From Streptomyces cathayae (GTDB lineage: Bacteria > Actinomycetota > Actinomycetes > Streptomycetales > Streptomycetaceae), in NCBI RefSeq assembly GCF_029760955.1, contig NZ_CP121682.1:2666001-2730000 (forward strand): 64,000 nt of DNA. Reading direction: 5' to 3'. The first letter of the stretch is position 1. Every line of letters starts with the position of its first letter. This document shows, piece by piece, positions 42,787 through 51,749 of the stretch. Both the position numbers and the translations under genes were made by a program. The notes beneath the pieces are model-generated. The model was not told the origin of the DNA. It made no database searches and worked only from the letters and a program-made list of their open reading frames with translations.

Positions 42787-44997
42787 TCAGTCCTGATCCT
42801 TGCCATGCGCCCCGTCCCCGCCTGCGCATATGGCCAGTACGTCGGTTCCGTAGCGCCCCAGCTTGCGCATCCCCACCCCGGGGATGCGGGCGAGCCCCGC
42901 CGCGTCCTCGGGGACCGCCTCGGCGATGGCCATCAGCGTCTTGTCCGTGAAGACGCAGAAGGCCGGCTGTCCGCTGCGCCGCGCCTGCTCGCCGCGCCAG
43001 TCGTGCAGCCGCTCGTAGAGGCCCTCGTCCATGTCCGAGGGGCAGTCCTCACAGCGCATCAGCTTCATCTCGCCCGCGTCCGTCAGGGTGCGGCCGCAGA
43101 CCCGGCACCGGGCAGGGCTGCGCTGCCCGCGTCGGGGGCCCGACGCCGCAAAGGGGGAGGCCGCCGCTCCGGACACACCACGCTCCACACCTCCCACTCC
43201 TCCCGCACCGCCCCGGCCGACCGCGGCCGCCGAGCCGGAACGCAACCCGTCGAGGAAGCGGCTGGCCCGGCGATTCGCCCTCCCGCCGGGCGAACGGGAG
43301 AGTGCCCAGGAGACATGGAGACGCTCACGCGCCCGGGTGACACCGACATAAAGGAGCCGACGCTCCTCCTCGATCTGCTCGTCGGTCTTTGCGTAGGTGA
43401 TCGGCATCATCCCCTCGGCGACACCGACCAGGAAGACGACGTCCCACTCGAGGCCCTTGGCCGAGTGCAGCGAGGCGAGCGTGACGCCCTCCACGGTCGG
43501 CGCGTGCTGGGCGCCGGCCCGCTCGTCGAGCTCGGCGACGAGGTCGGCGAGGGTCGCACCCGGCCTGGCGGCGGCGAAGTCCTGGGCGAGGTTCACCAGA
43601 GCCGCCAACGACTCCCAGCGCTCCCGCACCGCACCCGAGCCCGCCGGCGGCTGGGCCGTCCAGCCCTGGCCGGACAGCACGGCACGCACCTGGGAGGGCA
43701 GGTCGACGACGTCGTCGAGGAGACTGTCGTTACCGCCGAAACGGGCCGCCCCACGCAGGGCGACGCCCGCCTTGCGCACCTCCGGGCGGTCGAAGAAACG
43801 CTCGGCACCACGCAGCTGGTACGGCACCGAGGCGTCCGCGAGGGCCTGCTCGTAGGTCTCGGACTGGGAGTTCGTGCGGAACAGCACGGCGATCCCGCTG
43901 GCCCGGACACCCGCGTCGATCAGTTCGCGGATCCGGCGCGCGGCGCCCTCGGCCTCAGCGGGTTCGTCGGGGTACTCGGTGAAGACCGGCTCGGGCCCCG
44001 GGCCGCGCTGGGAGACCAGTTCCAGCCGGTGGTCGGCGGCCCGGCCACGCGCCTGGGCGAGCAGACCGTTGGCGAGGTGGACGACCTGGGGGGTGGAGCG
44101 GTAGTCACGGACCAGCTTCACGACGGTGGCACCGGGATGCCTGGTGCGGAAGTCGAGCAGGTGGTCGGGCGTTGCGCCCGTGAACGAGTAGATCGTCTGG
44201 CTGGCGTCACCGACCACGCACAGGTTCTCCCGGTCGCCGAGCCAGAGCTCCAGCAGCCGCTGCTGGAGCGGACTGACGTCCTGGTACTCGTCGACGACGA
44301 AGTGCTGGTACTGGGCGCGGACCTGTTCGGCGATGTCCCGCCGGTCCTGCAGGACGGCCACGGTGAGCAGCAGCACGTCCTCGAAGTCGATGACCCCGCG
44401 CTCCCGCTTGAGGTCCTCGTAGGCGGCGTAGAGCTGCGCGATCTCGGCGGGGTCGCGGGGCGCCTCACGCGCGGCCTTGGCCGCGGCGGGCGGGTAGTCG
44501 GCGGGAACGGTCTGGGTGACCTTGGACCACTCGATCTCGGCGGTGACGTCCCGCAGCTCGCCCCGGTCGAGGCGGATGCGGCAGGCCGCGGCCGCGTCGG
44601 CGACGAGCTGGACCTTCCGGTCGACCAGCCGGGGCAGGGAGCCACCGACCGCTTTCGGCCAGAAGTACTGGAGCTGGCGGAGCGCCGCCGAGTGGAAGGT
44701 GCGGGCCTGGACCCCGGCGGCGCCGAGCTGGCGCAGCCGGCCGCGCATCTCCCCGGCGGCGCGGTTGGTGAAGGTGACGGCGAGCACGCTGGAGGGATGG
44801 AGGATGCCGGCGCGCACCCCGTAGGCGATCCGGTGGGTGATCGCCCTGGTCTTGCCGGTACCGGCGCCCGCCAGCACACACACCGGGCCGTGCAGGGCGG
44901 TGGCCACCTCGCGCTGCTCGGGGTCGAGCCCTTCGAGCACCGCGTCGGCCGAGTCCGGTACCCGCGGGAAGAGAGGGGAGGGCGTTGCTGCTGTCAC
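42787..44997 (-). CDS. uvrD2: ATP-dependent DNA helicase UvrD2-like
   Basis: Superfamily 1 3'-5' helicase of 736 residues from GTG 44997 (VTAATPSPLFPRVPDSADAV); a longer start near 45054 is possible. Walker A AGAGTGKT (43-50), DEYQDVSPLQ (motif II), QTIYSFTGATPDHLLDFR, and VTRARERLHVSW. C-terminal to the motor there is a tetracysteine zinc element (CRVCGRTLT...CEDC) and an HRDC-like domain (TLMAIAEAVPEDAAGLARIP). This matches M. tuberculosis UvrD2, whose cysteine motif is needed for unwinding. Divergent to the mycoredoxin gene and with its 3' end towards wblC. Confidence 0.92.
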   Translation of the reverse strand: MTAATPSPLFPRVPDSADAVLEGLDPEQREVATALHGPVCVLAGAGTGKTRAITHRIAYGVRAGILHPSSVLAVTFTNRAAGEMRGRLRQLGAAGVQARTFHSAALRQLQYFWPKAVGGSLPRLVDRKVQLVADAAAACRIRLDRGELRDVTAEIEWSKVTQTVPADYPPAAAKAAREAPRDPAEIAQLYAAYEDLKRERGVIDFEDVLLLTVAVLQDRRDIAEQVRAQYQHFVVDEYQDVSPLQQRLLELWLGDRENLCVVGDASQTIYSFTGATPDHLLDFRTRHPGATVVKLVRDYRSTPQVVHLANGLLAQARGRAADHRLELVSQRGPGPEPVFTEYPDEPAEAEGAARRIRELIDAGVRASGIAVLFRTNSQSETYEQALADASVPYQLRGAERFFDRPEVRKAGVALRGAARFGGNDSLLDDVVDLPSQVRAVLSGQGWTAQPPAGSGAVRERWESLAALVNLAQDFAAARPGATLADLVAELDERAGAQHAPTVEGVTLASLHSAKGLEWDVVFLVGVAEGMMPITYAKTDEQIEEERRLLYVGVTRARERLHVSWALSRSPGGRANRRASRFLDGLRSGSAAAVGRGGAGGVGGVERGVSGAAASPFAASGPRRGQRSPARCRVCGRTLTDAGEMKLMRCEDCPSDMDEGLYERLHDWRGEQARRSGQPAFCVFTDKTLMAIAEAVPEDAAGLARIPGVGMRKLGRYGTDVLAICAGGDGAHGKDQD

Positions 44998-45037
44998 ACC
45001 GCCATGCTGCCAGGTCGCCGGAGGCGGATGAGCCGGG

Positions 45038-45046
45038 TTGTCCACA
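45038..45046 (+). other. DnaA-box-like nonamer
   Basis: Exact TTGTCCACA. It is upstream of uvrD2 if the GTG 44997 start is right, or inside the extreme N-terminus (codons VDN) if the long start is used. Confidence 0.45.
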
Positions 45047-45149
45047 GGCAGCACCTCGCGGTCGTACTGATACGACGGGCTGATACGTCGGAGATCACAC
45101 CAGGAGGACCGGGCGGGCCGGGACGGACGCGGGGCGGGCCCCGCCGCAG

Positions 45150-45176
45150 GGGAATGCCTGCGCTTTCAAGTACGTT
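45150..45176 (+). promoter_or_regulatory. SigR-dependent promoter of the mycoredoxin gene
   Basis: GGGAAT (45150-45155), 18-nt spacer, GTT (45174-45176): an exact SigR consensus match, about 50 bases upstream of the ATG at 45226, leaving a leader of roughly 40 nt with AAGGAG before the start. Confidence 0.9.
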
Positions 45177-45225
45177 CCTCTCACATCGAGGACTTCCCCC
45201 GAGCAGCCGAAGGAGCACGAGAGAC

Positions 45226-45468
45226 ATGCCGGGCACTGTGACGATGTACAGCACCACGTGGTGCGGTTACTGCCGCCGCCTGAAGGGCCAGATGGACCGC
45301 GAGGGCATCGCGTACACCGAGATCAACATCGAGCAGGACCCGGACTCCGCGGCCTTCGTGGAGAAGGCGAACGGGGGAAATCAGACAGTCCCGACCGTGC
45401 TCTTCCCGGACGGCTCGACGCTCACCAATCCGTCGTTGGCGCAGGTGAAGCAGAAGGTCGGCGGCTGA
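45226..45468 (+). CDS. mrx1: mycoredoxin (mycothiol-dependent glutaredoxin-like)
   Basis: 80-residue redox protein that removes mycothiol from mixed disulfides. The active site is CGYC (C13, C16; TMYSTTWCGYCRRLK) and the conserved cis-proline loop is NQTVPTVLF. ATG 45226 has AAGGAG upstream; the frame opens far upstream in non-coding sequence. A SigR promoter directly precedes it, consistent with a thiol-stress role. Divergent from uvrD2 and convergent with nudC; the same neighbours occur around M. tuberculosis Mrx1. Confidence 0.95.
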   Translation: MPGTVTMYSTTWCGYCRRLKGQMDREGIAYTEINIEQDPDSAAFVEKANGGNQTVPTVLFPDGSTLTNPSLAQVKQKVGG

Positions 45469-45482
45469 GCGAGCGGCTCGCT

Positions 45483-45529
45483 GGAAGCGGGGCGGGCGTC
45501 CCCGGTCGAGGGACGCCCGCCCCGCTTCC
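45483..45529. terminator. bidirectional terminator between mrx1 and nudC
   Basis: A perfect 20-bp stem (45483-45502 with 45510-45529) and a 7-nt loop between convergent genes; six bases from the nudC stop. Confidence 0.9.
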
Positions 45530-45534
45530 GTGTG

Positions 45535-46479
45535 TCAGAAGGCGCTGCGGGTCGGAAGGGGCTTGCCGTACCAGCGCTCGATCAGACGGGCCGCGATCGA
45601 GATGCCGTAGGGCGGGAGCACCTCGCCGGACTCGAAGGCGGCGCCCAGTTCCTCCCGGGAGAACCAGCGGGCCTCGTGGATCTCGTCGCCGTCGACGGTG
45701 ATGTCGGTCGAGGTGGCACGGGCGAAGAAGCCCAGCATGAGGCTGGAGGGGAACGGCCAGGGCTGGCTGGCGATGTACTCGACCTCGCCGACGCTGATGC
45801 CGACCTCCTCGTGGACCTCGCGGCGCACCGACTGCTCGATGGCCTCGCCCGGCTCGACGAATCCGGCGAGGGTCGAGAAGCGGCCCTCGGGCCAGTGGAC
45901 CTGGCGGCCGAGCAGGATGCGGTCCTGCCGGTCGACGACGGCCATGATCACGGCGGGGTCGGTGCGCGGATAGTGCTCGGCGCCGCAGGCGGGGCAGCGG
46001 CGGATGTGGCCGGCCGCGGCGATGACGGTGCGCTCGCCACAGCGGGAGCAGAAGCGGTGCAGGCGCTGCCAGTTCTCCAGGGCGACCGCGTGCACCATCA
46101 GGCCCGCGTCGCGTGAGGACAGGAACAGGCCCGCCTCGCGCAGTCCGGCCGGGCGGGCGGAGTCGTCCATGCGGCCGGGCAGGACGTCCTTCTGGAGGGC
46201 GAAGTAGCTGACGCCGTCCTCGTCGGTGCCGAGGAAGTAGCGGTGTGCCTCGGTGAGCGGCGCCTCGAAGGAGGGTGTCATGACGAGTTCGGTGCTGCCG
46301 TCCGCCGTCTCGTCGATGAGGACCTGGCCGCCGGAGACCACGAAGCAGCGCGTCGAGGGGTGGCTCCAGGCTGCCGCGAGCCATGCTTCGTCGAGCCGGT
46401 GGTGGGCGGCGCGGTTGATGCCGCTCGGGGCGGTGAGCGAGACGGGGCGATCGGCGATGTGGTCGGTCCTGGTGGTCAC
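45535..46479 (-). CDS. nudC: NAD(+)/NADH diphosphatase (NudC)
   Basis: 314 residues from GTG 46479 (VTTRTDHIADRPV), preferred over a TTG at 46491 that lies directly against the GGGGGAG site. Hydrolyses NADH/NAD+ and may remove NAD caps from RNA. A zinc ribbon C144/C147...C162/C165 (FCSRCG, RCPACG), a canonical Nudix box GFVEPGEAIEQSVRREVHEE (206-225), and the NADH-specific SQPWPFPSS motif (238-246) are all intact. Convergent with mrx1. Confidence 0.95.
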   Translation of the reverse strand: MTTRTDHIADRPVSLTAPSGINRAAHHRLDEAWLAAAWSHPSTRCFVVSGGQVLIDETADGSTELVMTPSFEAPLTEAHRYFLGTDEDGVSYFALQKDVLPGRMDDSARPAGLREAGLFLSSRDAGLMVHAVALENWQRLHRFCSRCGERTVIAAAGHIRRCPACGAEHYPRTDPAVIMAVVDRQDRILLGRQVHWPEGRFSTLAGFVEPGEAIEQSVRREVHEEVGISVGEVEYIASQPWPFPSSLMLGFFARATSTDITVDGDEIHEARWFSREELGAAFESGEVLPPYGISIAARLIERWYGKPLPTRSAF

Positions 46480-46635
46480 GGGTGCTTCCAACTCCCCCGG
46501 TGAAACGGATTGGGTCGGCGGTTGGTTCGGCTGGACGTACGGCGGGAGGCGACCGGGTCCGGCGGCACGCCCGGCGACGGGGGTGCTTCCAGTGTGCCCC
46601 GTCGCGGGCGCCCGGGGCCGGACGGCCCCGGGCGT

Positions 46636-48048
46636 TCAGGGCACGGGCCGCCAGTGCTCGGCGAGGTCGCTCCAGAGGTGTGCGGTGGTCTCGGCGCCTT
46701 TGAGGAGGAGGTCCAGTTCGACCTTCTCGTCGGGTGCGTGCCATCCGTCGGACGGAATGGAGATGCCGAGGAAGAGCACCGGTGCGCCGAGCACGTCCTG
46801 GAGGTCGGCGGCCGGTCCGGAGCCGCCCTCGCGGGTGAAGCGGACGGGTGTGCCGAAGGCGCGGCCCATGGCGCGGGCCACGGACTCGAGGGCGGGGTGG
46901 TCGAGCGGGGTCAGGCACGGGCGGGTGGCGGGGCGGAAGGTGATCTCGCAGCGGATGCCCTCGGGGATCTGCCCCGCCGTCCAGTCGCGGACGGCTTTCT
47001 CGATGTGGTCGGGGTCCTGGCCGGCGACCAGCCGGAAGGAGAGTTTGACCGTCGCCGAGGAGGGGATGATCGTCTTGCTGCCGGGGCCCTGGTAACCGCC
47101 GCCGATGCCGTTGACCTCGGCGGTGGGGCGGGCCCAGATGCGTTCCAGGGTGCTGAATCCGCTCTCGCCGTGGGTGCCGTGCGACCTGGCGGTGCGCAGC
47201 CACTGCTGTTCGTCGAAGGGGAGCTCGGCGAAGAGCTCGCGTTCGCGGTCGGTGAGTTCGACGACGCCGTCGTAGAAGCCGGGGATCGCCACGCGCGCGT
47301 GTTCGTCGTGCAGGGCGGCGACCAGGCGGGCGACGGCGGTGGCCGGGTTGGGTACCGCGCCGCCGAAGGAGCCGGAGTGGATGTCCTGGTCCGGGCCGTA
47401 CAGCCGGATCTCGCACTCGGCGAGACCGCGCATGCCGGTGCACACGGTGGGGGTGTCCGCGGACCACATGCCGGTGTCGGAGACGATCACCGCGTCGGCG
47501 GCGAGCCGGTCGGCGTGCTGCTCGACGAGTGCCCGGAAGTGGGGTGAGCCGGATTCCTCCTCGCCCTCGATCAGCAGCTTCAGGTGCACGGCGGGGGTGG
47601 TGCGGCCGGTGGTGGCGAGGTGGGTCCGCACACCGAGGGTGTGGAAGAACACCTGGCCCTTGTCGTCGGCGGCCCCGCGCGCGTAGAGGCGGTTGTCCCG
47701 TACGACGGGTTCGAAGGGCTCGCTGTGCCAGCCGTCCTCGCGGGCGGCGGGCTGCACGTCGTGGTGGCCGTAGACCAGCACGGTGGGTGCCCCGGGGTCG
47801 GCCGAGGGCCATTCGGCGTAGACGGCGGGGGCGCCCGGGGTGGGCCAGACCTCGGCGGTCGGGAAGCCGGTCTCGGTGAGTTTGGCGGCGAGCCAGTCGG
47901 CGCTGCGGCGCACGTCGGGTGCGTGGTCGGGCTGGGCCGACACCGAAGGGATGCGCAGCCACTCGACGAGGTCGTCGAGGAAGGCGGCGCGGTGCTGCTC
48001 GATGTACGTACGGACGGCGCTGACGGCACTGTCAACGGGCTGGCTCAT
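46636..48048 (-). CDS. M20 family dipeptidase/deacylase
   Basis: 470 residues from ATG 48048 (MSQPVDSAVSAVRTYIEQHR). Two-zinc peptidase: VLVYGHHDVQPA (metal His and catalytic Asp), ARGAADDKGQVF (bridging Asp), LLIEGEEESGS (catalytic Glu and metal ligand), and the dimerisation domain GPDQDIHSGSFGGAVPNP. A conserved C-terminal EGGSGPAADLQ and GISIPSDGWHAPDE supply the last ligands. Such enzymes cleave dipeptides or related amides. Located between nudC and the AdnAB-like operon, 10 bases after the downstream helicase's stop. Confidence 0.92.
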   Translation of the reverse strand: MSQPVDSAVSAVRTYIEQHRAAFLDDLVEWLRIPSVSAQPDHAPDVRRSADWLAAKLTETGFPTAEVWPTPGAPAVYAEWPSADPGAPTVLVYGHHDVQPAAREDGWHSEPFEPVVRDNRLYARGAADDKGQVFFHTLGVRTHLATTGRTTPAVHLKLLIEGEEESGSPHFRALVEQHADRLAADAVIVSDTGMWSADTPTVCTGMRGLAECEIRLYGPDQDIHSGSFGGAVPNPATAVARLVAALHDEHARVAIPGFYDGVVELTDRERELFAELPFDEQQWLRTARSHGTHGESGFSTLERIWARPTAEVNGIGGGYQGPGSKTIIPSSATVKLSFRLVAGQDPDHIEKAVRDWTAGQIPEGIRCEITFRPATRPCLTPLDHPALESVARAMGRAFGTPVRFTREGGSGPAADLQDVLGAPVLFLGISIPSDGWHAPDEKVELDLLLKGAETTAHLWSDLAEHWRPVP

Positions 48049-48058
48049 GGTCTCGAGC

Positions 48059-51000
48059 CTATCGGCCCGCGGAGGTGTCCTCGGAGTGCGGTATCTCACC
48101 GGACGGTTCCTCCAGCAGCAGCCGCTCCAGCGCCTCGCGGTCCGGCAGCGCGTCGGGGCGTACGACCTCGCCGGTGCGTACGTACAGGAAGGCGGCGGTG
48201 ACCGACCCCAGGGGGACGCCCTGCTGCTCGGCCCAGGCGATCCGGTAGACGGCGAGCTGGAGGGGGTCGGCGGTGCGGTTGCGGTGGGTCTTCCAGTCGA
48301 CGATCTCGTACGTCGTCCCGTCGCCGGCGTCTCCCTCCCCTCCGGCGGCCTTCTCTCCGGTGGCCTGCCGGTAGACGGCGTCGATGCGGCCGCGTACGAC
48401 GCGGCCGGCGATCGCCAGCTGGAAGGGAGCCTCCACGCGGTAGGGCGTGCGGCGGGCGTACTCGGTGCGTTCGAAGGCGTCCTTGAGGGCCGCGAGGTCG
48501 TGTTCGTCGGCGATCTCGGCTTCGCTGCCGGGAAGCTCGTCGGGTTCGAGCATGGGCAGTGTCAGTTCTTCGAAGCGGCTCTCGACCCAGGCGTGGAAGC
48601 GGGTGCCGCGGCGCGCGGCGGGTTGCGGCGGTCGGGGCATGGGGCGGACCAGTTCCTGGGCGAAGCCGTCCGGGTCGGCGGCCAGGCGCAGCAGCTGGGA
48701 CGTGGTCAGCGACGCGGGCAGCAGGACCTCGGTGACGCTGTCGCGGGCGCGCAGCAGTTCGCCGGTGAGGGCGTCGAGGTCGCGGTCCCAGGAGGCGACG
48801 GTGCGGGCTTCCTCGGGGGTGAGCCGGGGTGGGGCGGGCTCCGGAGGGGGCGCCTGGTGCGGGATCCGGAGCGGGACGACGGGCCGGCCGCCGTCCGGAC
48901 GGCCGTCGTCGGGACGGCCGTCGTCGGGACCGCCGTCGTCGGGACCGCCGTCGTCGGGACCGCCGTCGGTGGTGGGGCGGTCGGTGGTGGGGCGGTCGGT
49001 GGTCCAGGAGTCCCAGTCGCCGGAGTCGTCGTCCGTGAAGGGGTCGCCCTCCTCGGGCGGGAGGTGCTCGTCGTCCGGCGGCGGGGGCCAGTCCGGATCG
49101 GCGTACGTGCCGGGAGCGTGGACGGCCGTGGGGTGGCCGTCCGGGTCGCCGGCGAGGCTTTCCAGGTGGGCCAGGACGGTCTCGGCGGCGGCGCGGCGGC
49201 GGGCGAGGGCGTCCTCGTCCAGCGGGAGGGGCCACGCCTGGTCCTGGGCGGCCCGGTGCAGGGCGGGGTTCTCCTCGCCCTCGGCGGGCGCGTCCGCCCA
49301 GGCCTCGATCTCGCCGTGTCCGGCGGCGCAGTGGTCGTGGAGGGCCTGCAGGAAGGCGGACGGCCCGCGCGGTTTCTTCTGCGAGGGCCCCCACCAGTGG
49401 CCGGAGCCGAGCAGCAGCGAGCGGGGGCGGGTGAAGGTGACGTAGCCGAGGCGGAGCTCCTCGGTGTGCTGGTGCTCCTTCATGGCGTCGTGGAAGGCCT
49501 TCAGGCCCCTGGAGTCCCAGGACCCGACATCGGGCAGGGTGTCGGCGTCGCCGCGCAGTCCGTGGGGCAGCACCTTGCCCTGTGCGGTCCACTTCTCGCG
49601 CCCCTGGCCGCTGGGGAACGTACCGGTGACCAGTCCGGGGACGGCCACCACGTCCCACTCCAGGCCCTTGGACTTGTGGGCGGTGAGGACCTTGACGGTG
49701 TTCTCGCCACCCGGCAGCGCGTTGTCGAGGCCCTTCTCGTACTGGGCGGCGGTGCGCAGGAAGCCGAGGAAGGCGAGCAGGGTCGCCTCGCCGTCCCCGG
49801 CGGCGAAGGAGGCGGCGACGTCGAGGAAGTTGGACAGGGTCTCGCGGCGGCGGGCGGCGAGGGCGTGCGGGGACGCCGACAGTTCGATCTCCAGACCGGT
49901 GACGGCGAGGACGCGGTGCAGGACGTCCATCAGCGGGTCGGCCAGGGAGCGGCGCAGGTCGCGCAGTTCGGTGGCCAGCCGGGCGAACCGCACGCGCGCG
50001 TCCGGTGAGAAGGGCAGCCCGTCGTCGCCCGGCCCGTCCAGGGGTGTCTCCAGGAACGTGTCGAGGGCGTCGGCGAGTGAGATCACTTCGGCCGGGTCGA
50101 CCCCTTCGACGGCTGCGGCGAGACGGCGGTCGGGGTCGTCCTCGCCGTCCACGCGCGCGTGGGTCACGAGCAGTCGCGCACGGCGGCCGAGCAGGGCGAG
50201 GTCGCGGGGTCCGATGCGCCAGCGCGGGCCGGTCAGCAGGCGGACCAGGGAGGCGTTGGCCCCGGGGTCCTGGAGGACCTCGCAGACGGCGACCAGGTCG
50301 GCGATCTCGGGCAGGTGCAGCAGCCCGGACAGGCCGACGACCTCCACGGGGACGTCCCGGGCGACGAGGGCGCCCTGGATCTGGGCGAAGTCGGTCGCCG
50401 TGCGGCACAGGACGGCGATCTCGCCGGGTGCCTTCCCGGTGCGTACGAGGTGGGCGATGGAGTCGGCGATCCAGTCGAGTTCCTCGGCATGGGTGTGCAG
50501 CAGGGCGCAGCGGACGGTGCCGTCGCGTTCGGCTCCCGGGGCCGGGCGGAGGGCTTCCACTCCGGCGTGCATGGCCCGCAGGGGGTCGGCGAGGCCGTTG
50601 GCGAGGTCCAGCAGGCGGCCGCCGCTGCGGCGGTTCTCACTGAGCGACTGACGGGTGGCGGGGCCGCCGTCGGCCCGGGCGAAGTGCTCGGGGAAGTCGT
50701 CGAGGTTGGCGACGGAGGCGCCGCGCCAGCCGTAGATCGCCTGGCAGGGGTCGCCGACGGCGGTCACCGGGTGGCCGGTGCCGCCGCCGAACAGGCCGGC
50801 CAGCAGGACGCGCTGGGCGACCGAGGTGTCCTGGTACTCGTCGAGGAGGACCACGCGGAACTCGTCGCGCAGGACGCGGCCCACGTCGGGGATCCGGGCG
50901 AGCCGGGCCGAGAGGGCGATCTGGTCGCCGAAGTCGAGCAGGTCGCGTTCGCGTTTGGCGGCCCGGTAGCGCAGGACGAGGTCGGCCAGTTCGCGCCGGG

Positions 51001-51649
51001 CGGCGGCCGCTTCGGGCACTTTGCGCAGGTCGGCGTTGGTGAGCCGGGTGTTCTCCAGGGTGCGCAGCAGTTCGGTGTCGTGGTCGCGCAGGTCCTCGGG
51101 CCGTACGAGGTGCTCGGAGAGTTCGCCGTCGAGGGTGAGGAGGTCGCCGACCAGGTCGGGGAAGGAGCGGGTCAGTGCCGGGTAGAGGCCGGGAGCCTCG
51201 CGCAGCACCCGCGCGGCGAGCTGGTAGCGGGTCGCGTCGGCGAGGAGGCGGGAGGTCGGTTCGAGGCCGAGGCGCAGCCCGTGGTCGGTCAGGAGGCGGC
51301 CCGCGAAGGCGTGGTAGGTGGAGATCACCGGTTCGCCCGGCGGGTTGTCCGGGTCGAGAGGGTCGGGGTCGGTCACGCCGGCCTTGACCAGTGCCTTGCG
51401 GACGCGTTCGGCGAGTTCGCCGGCGGCCTTGTTGGTGAAGGTGAGGCCGAGCACCTGCTCCGGGGCGACCTGGCCGGTGCCGACCAGCCACACCACGCGC
51501 GCCGCCATCACCGTCGTCTTGCCCGAGCCGGCTCCGGCCACGATCACCTGGGGGGCGGGCGGCGCGACGATGCAGGCCGTCTGCTCCGGGGTGAAGGGGA
51601 TGCCGAGGAGTTCCTTGAGCTGATCGGGGTCGGTGAGAGGTGCGGGCAC
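48059..51649 (-). CDS. UvrD-like helicase with RecB-type nuclease domain (AdnAB-like subunit)
   Basis: 1196 residues from GTG 51649 (VPAPLTDPDQLKELL); GTG 51679 is an alternative. Walker A AGAGSGKT (38-45), DEYQDTSVAQRVLLAGLFGG, and other SF1 motifs. The C-terminus is a PD-(D/E)XK nuclease: VRGRIDAVYRQ, then YEIVDWKTHRNRTADPLQLA. This corresponds to one subunit of the mycobacterial AdnAB helicase-nuclease that processes DNA double-strand ends for recombination. Between motor and nuclease is a 15-bp tandem-repeat insert (about residues 881-921). Operon with the related gene upstream. Confidence 0.92.
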   Translation of the reverse strand: MPAPLTDPDQLKELLGIPFTPEQTACIVAPPAPQVIVAGAGSGKTTVMAARVVWLVGTGQVAPEQVLGLTFTNKAAGELAERVRKALVKAGVTDPDPLDPDNPPGEPVISTYHAFAGRLLTDHGLRLGLEPTSRLLADATRYQLAARVLREAPGLYPALTRSFPDLVGDLLTLDGELSEHLVRPEDLRDHDTELLRTLENTRLTNADLRKVPEAAAARRELADLVLRYRAAKRERDLLDFGDQIALSARLARIPDVGRVLRDEFRVVLLDEYQDTSVAQRVLLAGLFGGGTGHPVTAVGDPCQAIYGWRGASVANLDDFPEHFARADGGPATRQSLSENRRSGGRLLDLANGLADPLRAMHAGVEALRPAPGAERDGTVRCALLHTHAEELDWIADSIAHLVRTGKAPGEIAVLCRTATDFAQIQGALVARDVPVEVVGLSGLLHLPEIADLVAVCEVLQDPGANASLVRLLTGPRWRIGPRDLALLGRRARLLVTHARVDGEDDPDRRLAAAVEGVDPAEVISLADALDTFLETPLDGPGDDGLPFSPDARVRFARLATELRDLRRSLADPLMDVLHRVLAVTGLEIELSASPHALAARRRETLSNFLDVAASFAAGDGEATLLAFLGFLRTAAQYEKGLDNALPGGENTVKVLTAHKSKGLEWDVVAVPGLVTGTFPSGQGREKWTAQGKVLPHGLRGDADTLPDVGSWDSRGLKAFHDAMKEHQHTEELRLGYVTFTRPRSLLLGSGHWWGPSQKKPRGPSAFLQALHDHCAAGHGEIEAWADAPAEGEENPALHRAAQDQAWPLPLDEDALARRRAAAETVLAHLESLAGDPDGHPTAVHAPGTYADPDWPPPPDDEHLPPEEGDPFTDDDSGDWDSWTTDRPTTDRPTTDGGPDDGGPDDGGPDDGRPDDGRPDGGRPVVPLRIPHQAPPPEPAPPRLTPEEARTVASWDRDLDALTGELLRARDSVTEVLLPASLTTSQLLRLAADPDGFAQELVRPMPRPPQPAARRGTRFHAWVESRFEELTLPMLEPDELPGSEAEIADEHDLAALKDAFERTEYARRTPYRVEAPFQLAIAGRVVRGRIDAVYRQATGEKAAGGEGDAGDGTTYEIVDWKTHRNRTADPLQLAVYRIAWAEQQGVPLGSVTAAFLYVRTGEVVRPDALPDREALERLLLEEPSGEIPHSEDTSAGR
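48886..49005 (-). repeat. 15-bp coding minisatellite in the helicase-nuclease gene
   Basis: Eight in-frame 15-bp units run from 48886 to 49005 (for example 48901-48915 and 48916-48930 are identical, as are 48931-48945 and 48946-48960, and 48976-48990 nearly repeats in 48991-49005). On the minus strand they encode five-residue units TDRPT, TDRPT, TDGGP, DDGGP, DDGGP, DDGRP, DDGRP, DGGRP. Confidence 0.9.
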
Positions 51650-51749
51650 ATCGCAGAGGCTAACGGTGATCGCTGACACCCGGGGCCGGACGGCGCTCCG
51701 GGGGCGGTGAACCGCGGGCCGGTGCGGGCGGCGCGCTGCGTGAGGCCCG

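Noticed and set aside
42783..42787. GGAAT on the plus strand near the wblC promoter as a SigR site
   Set aside because: No GTT occurs 18-19 nt downstream and the direction is wrong for wblC.
48886..49005. CRISPR-like repeat array
   Set aside because: The 15-bp units are contiguous without spacers, are in frame and lie inside a gene; no cas genes in the window.
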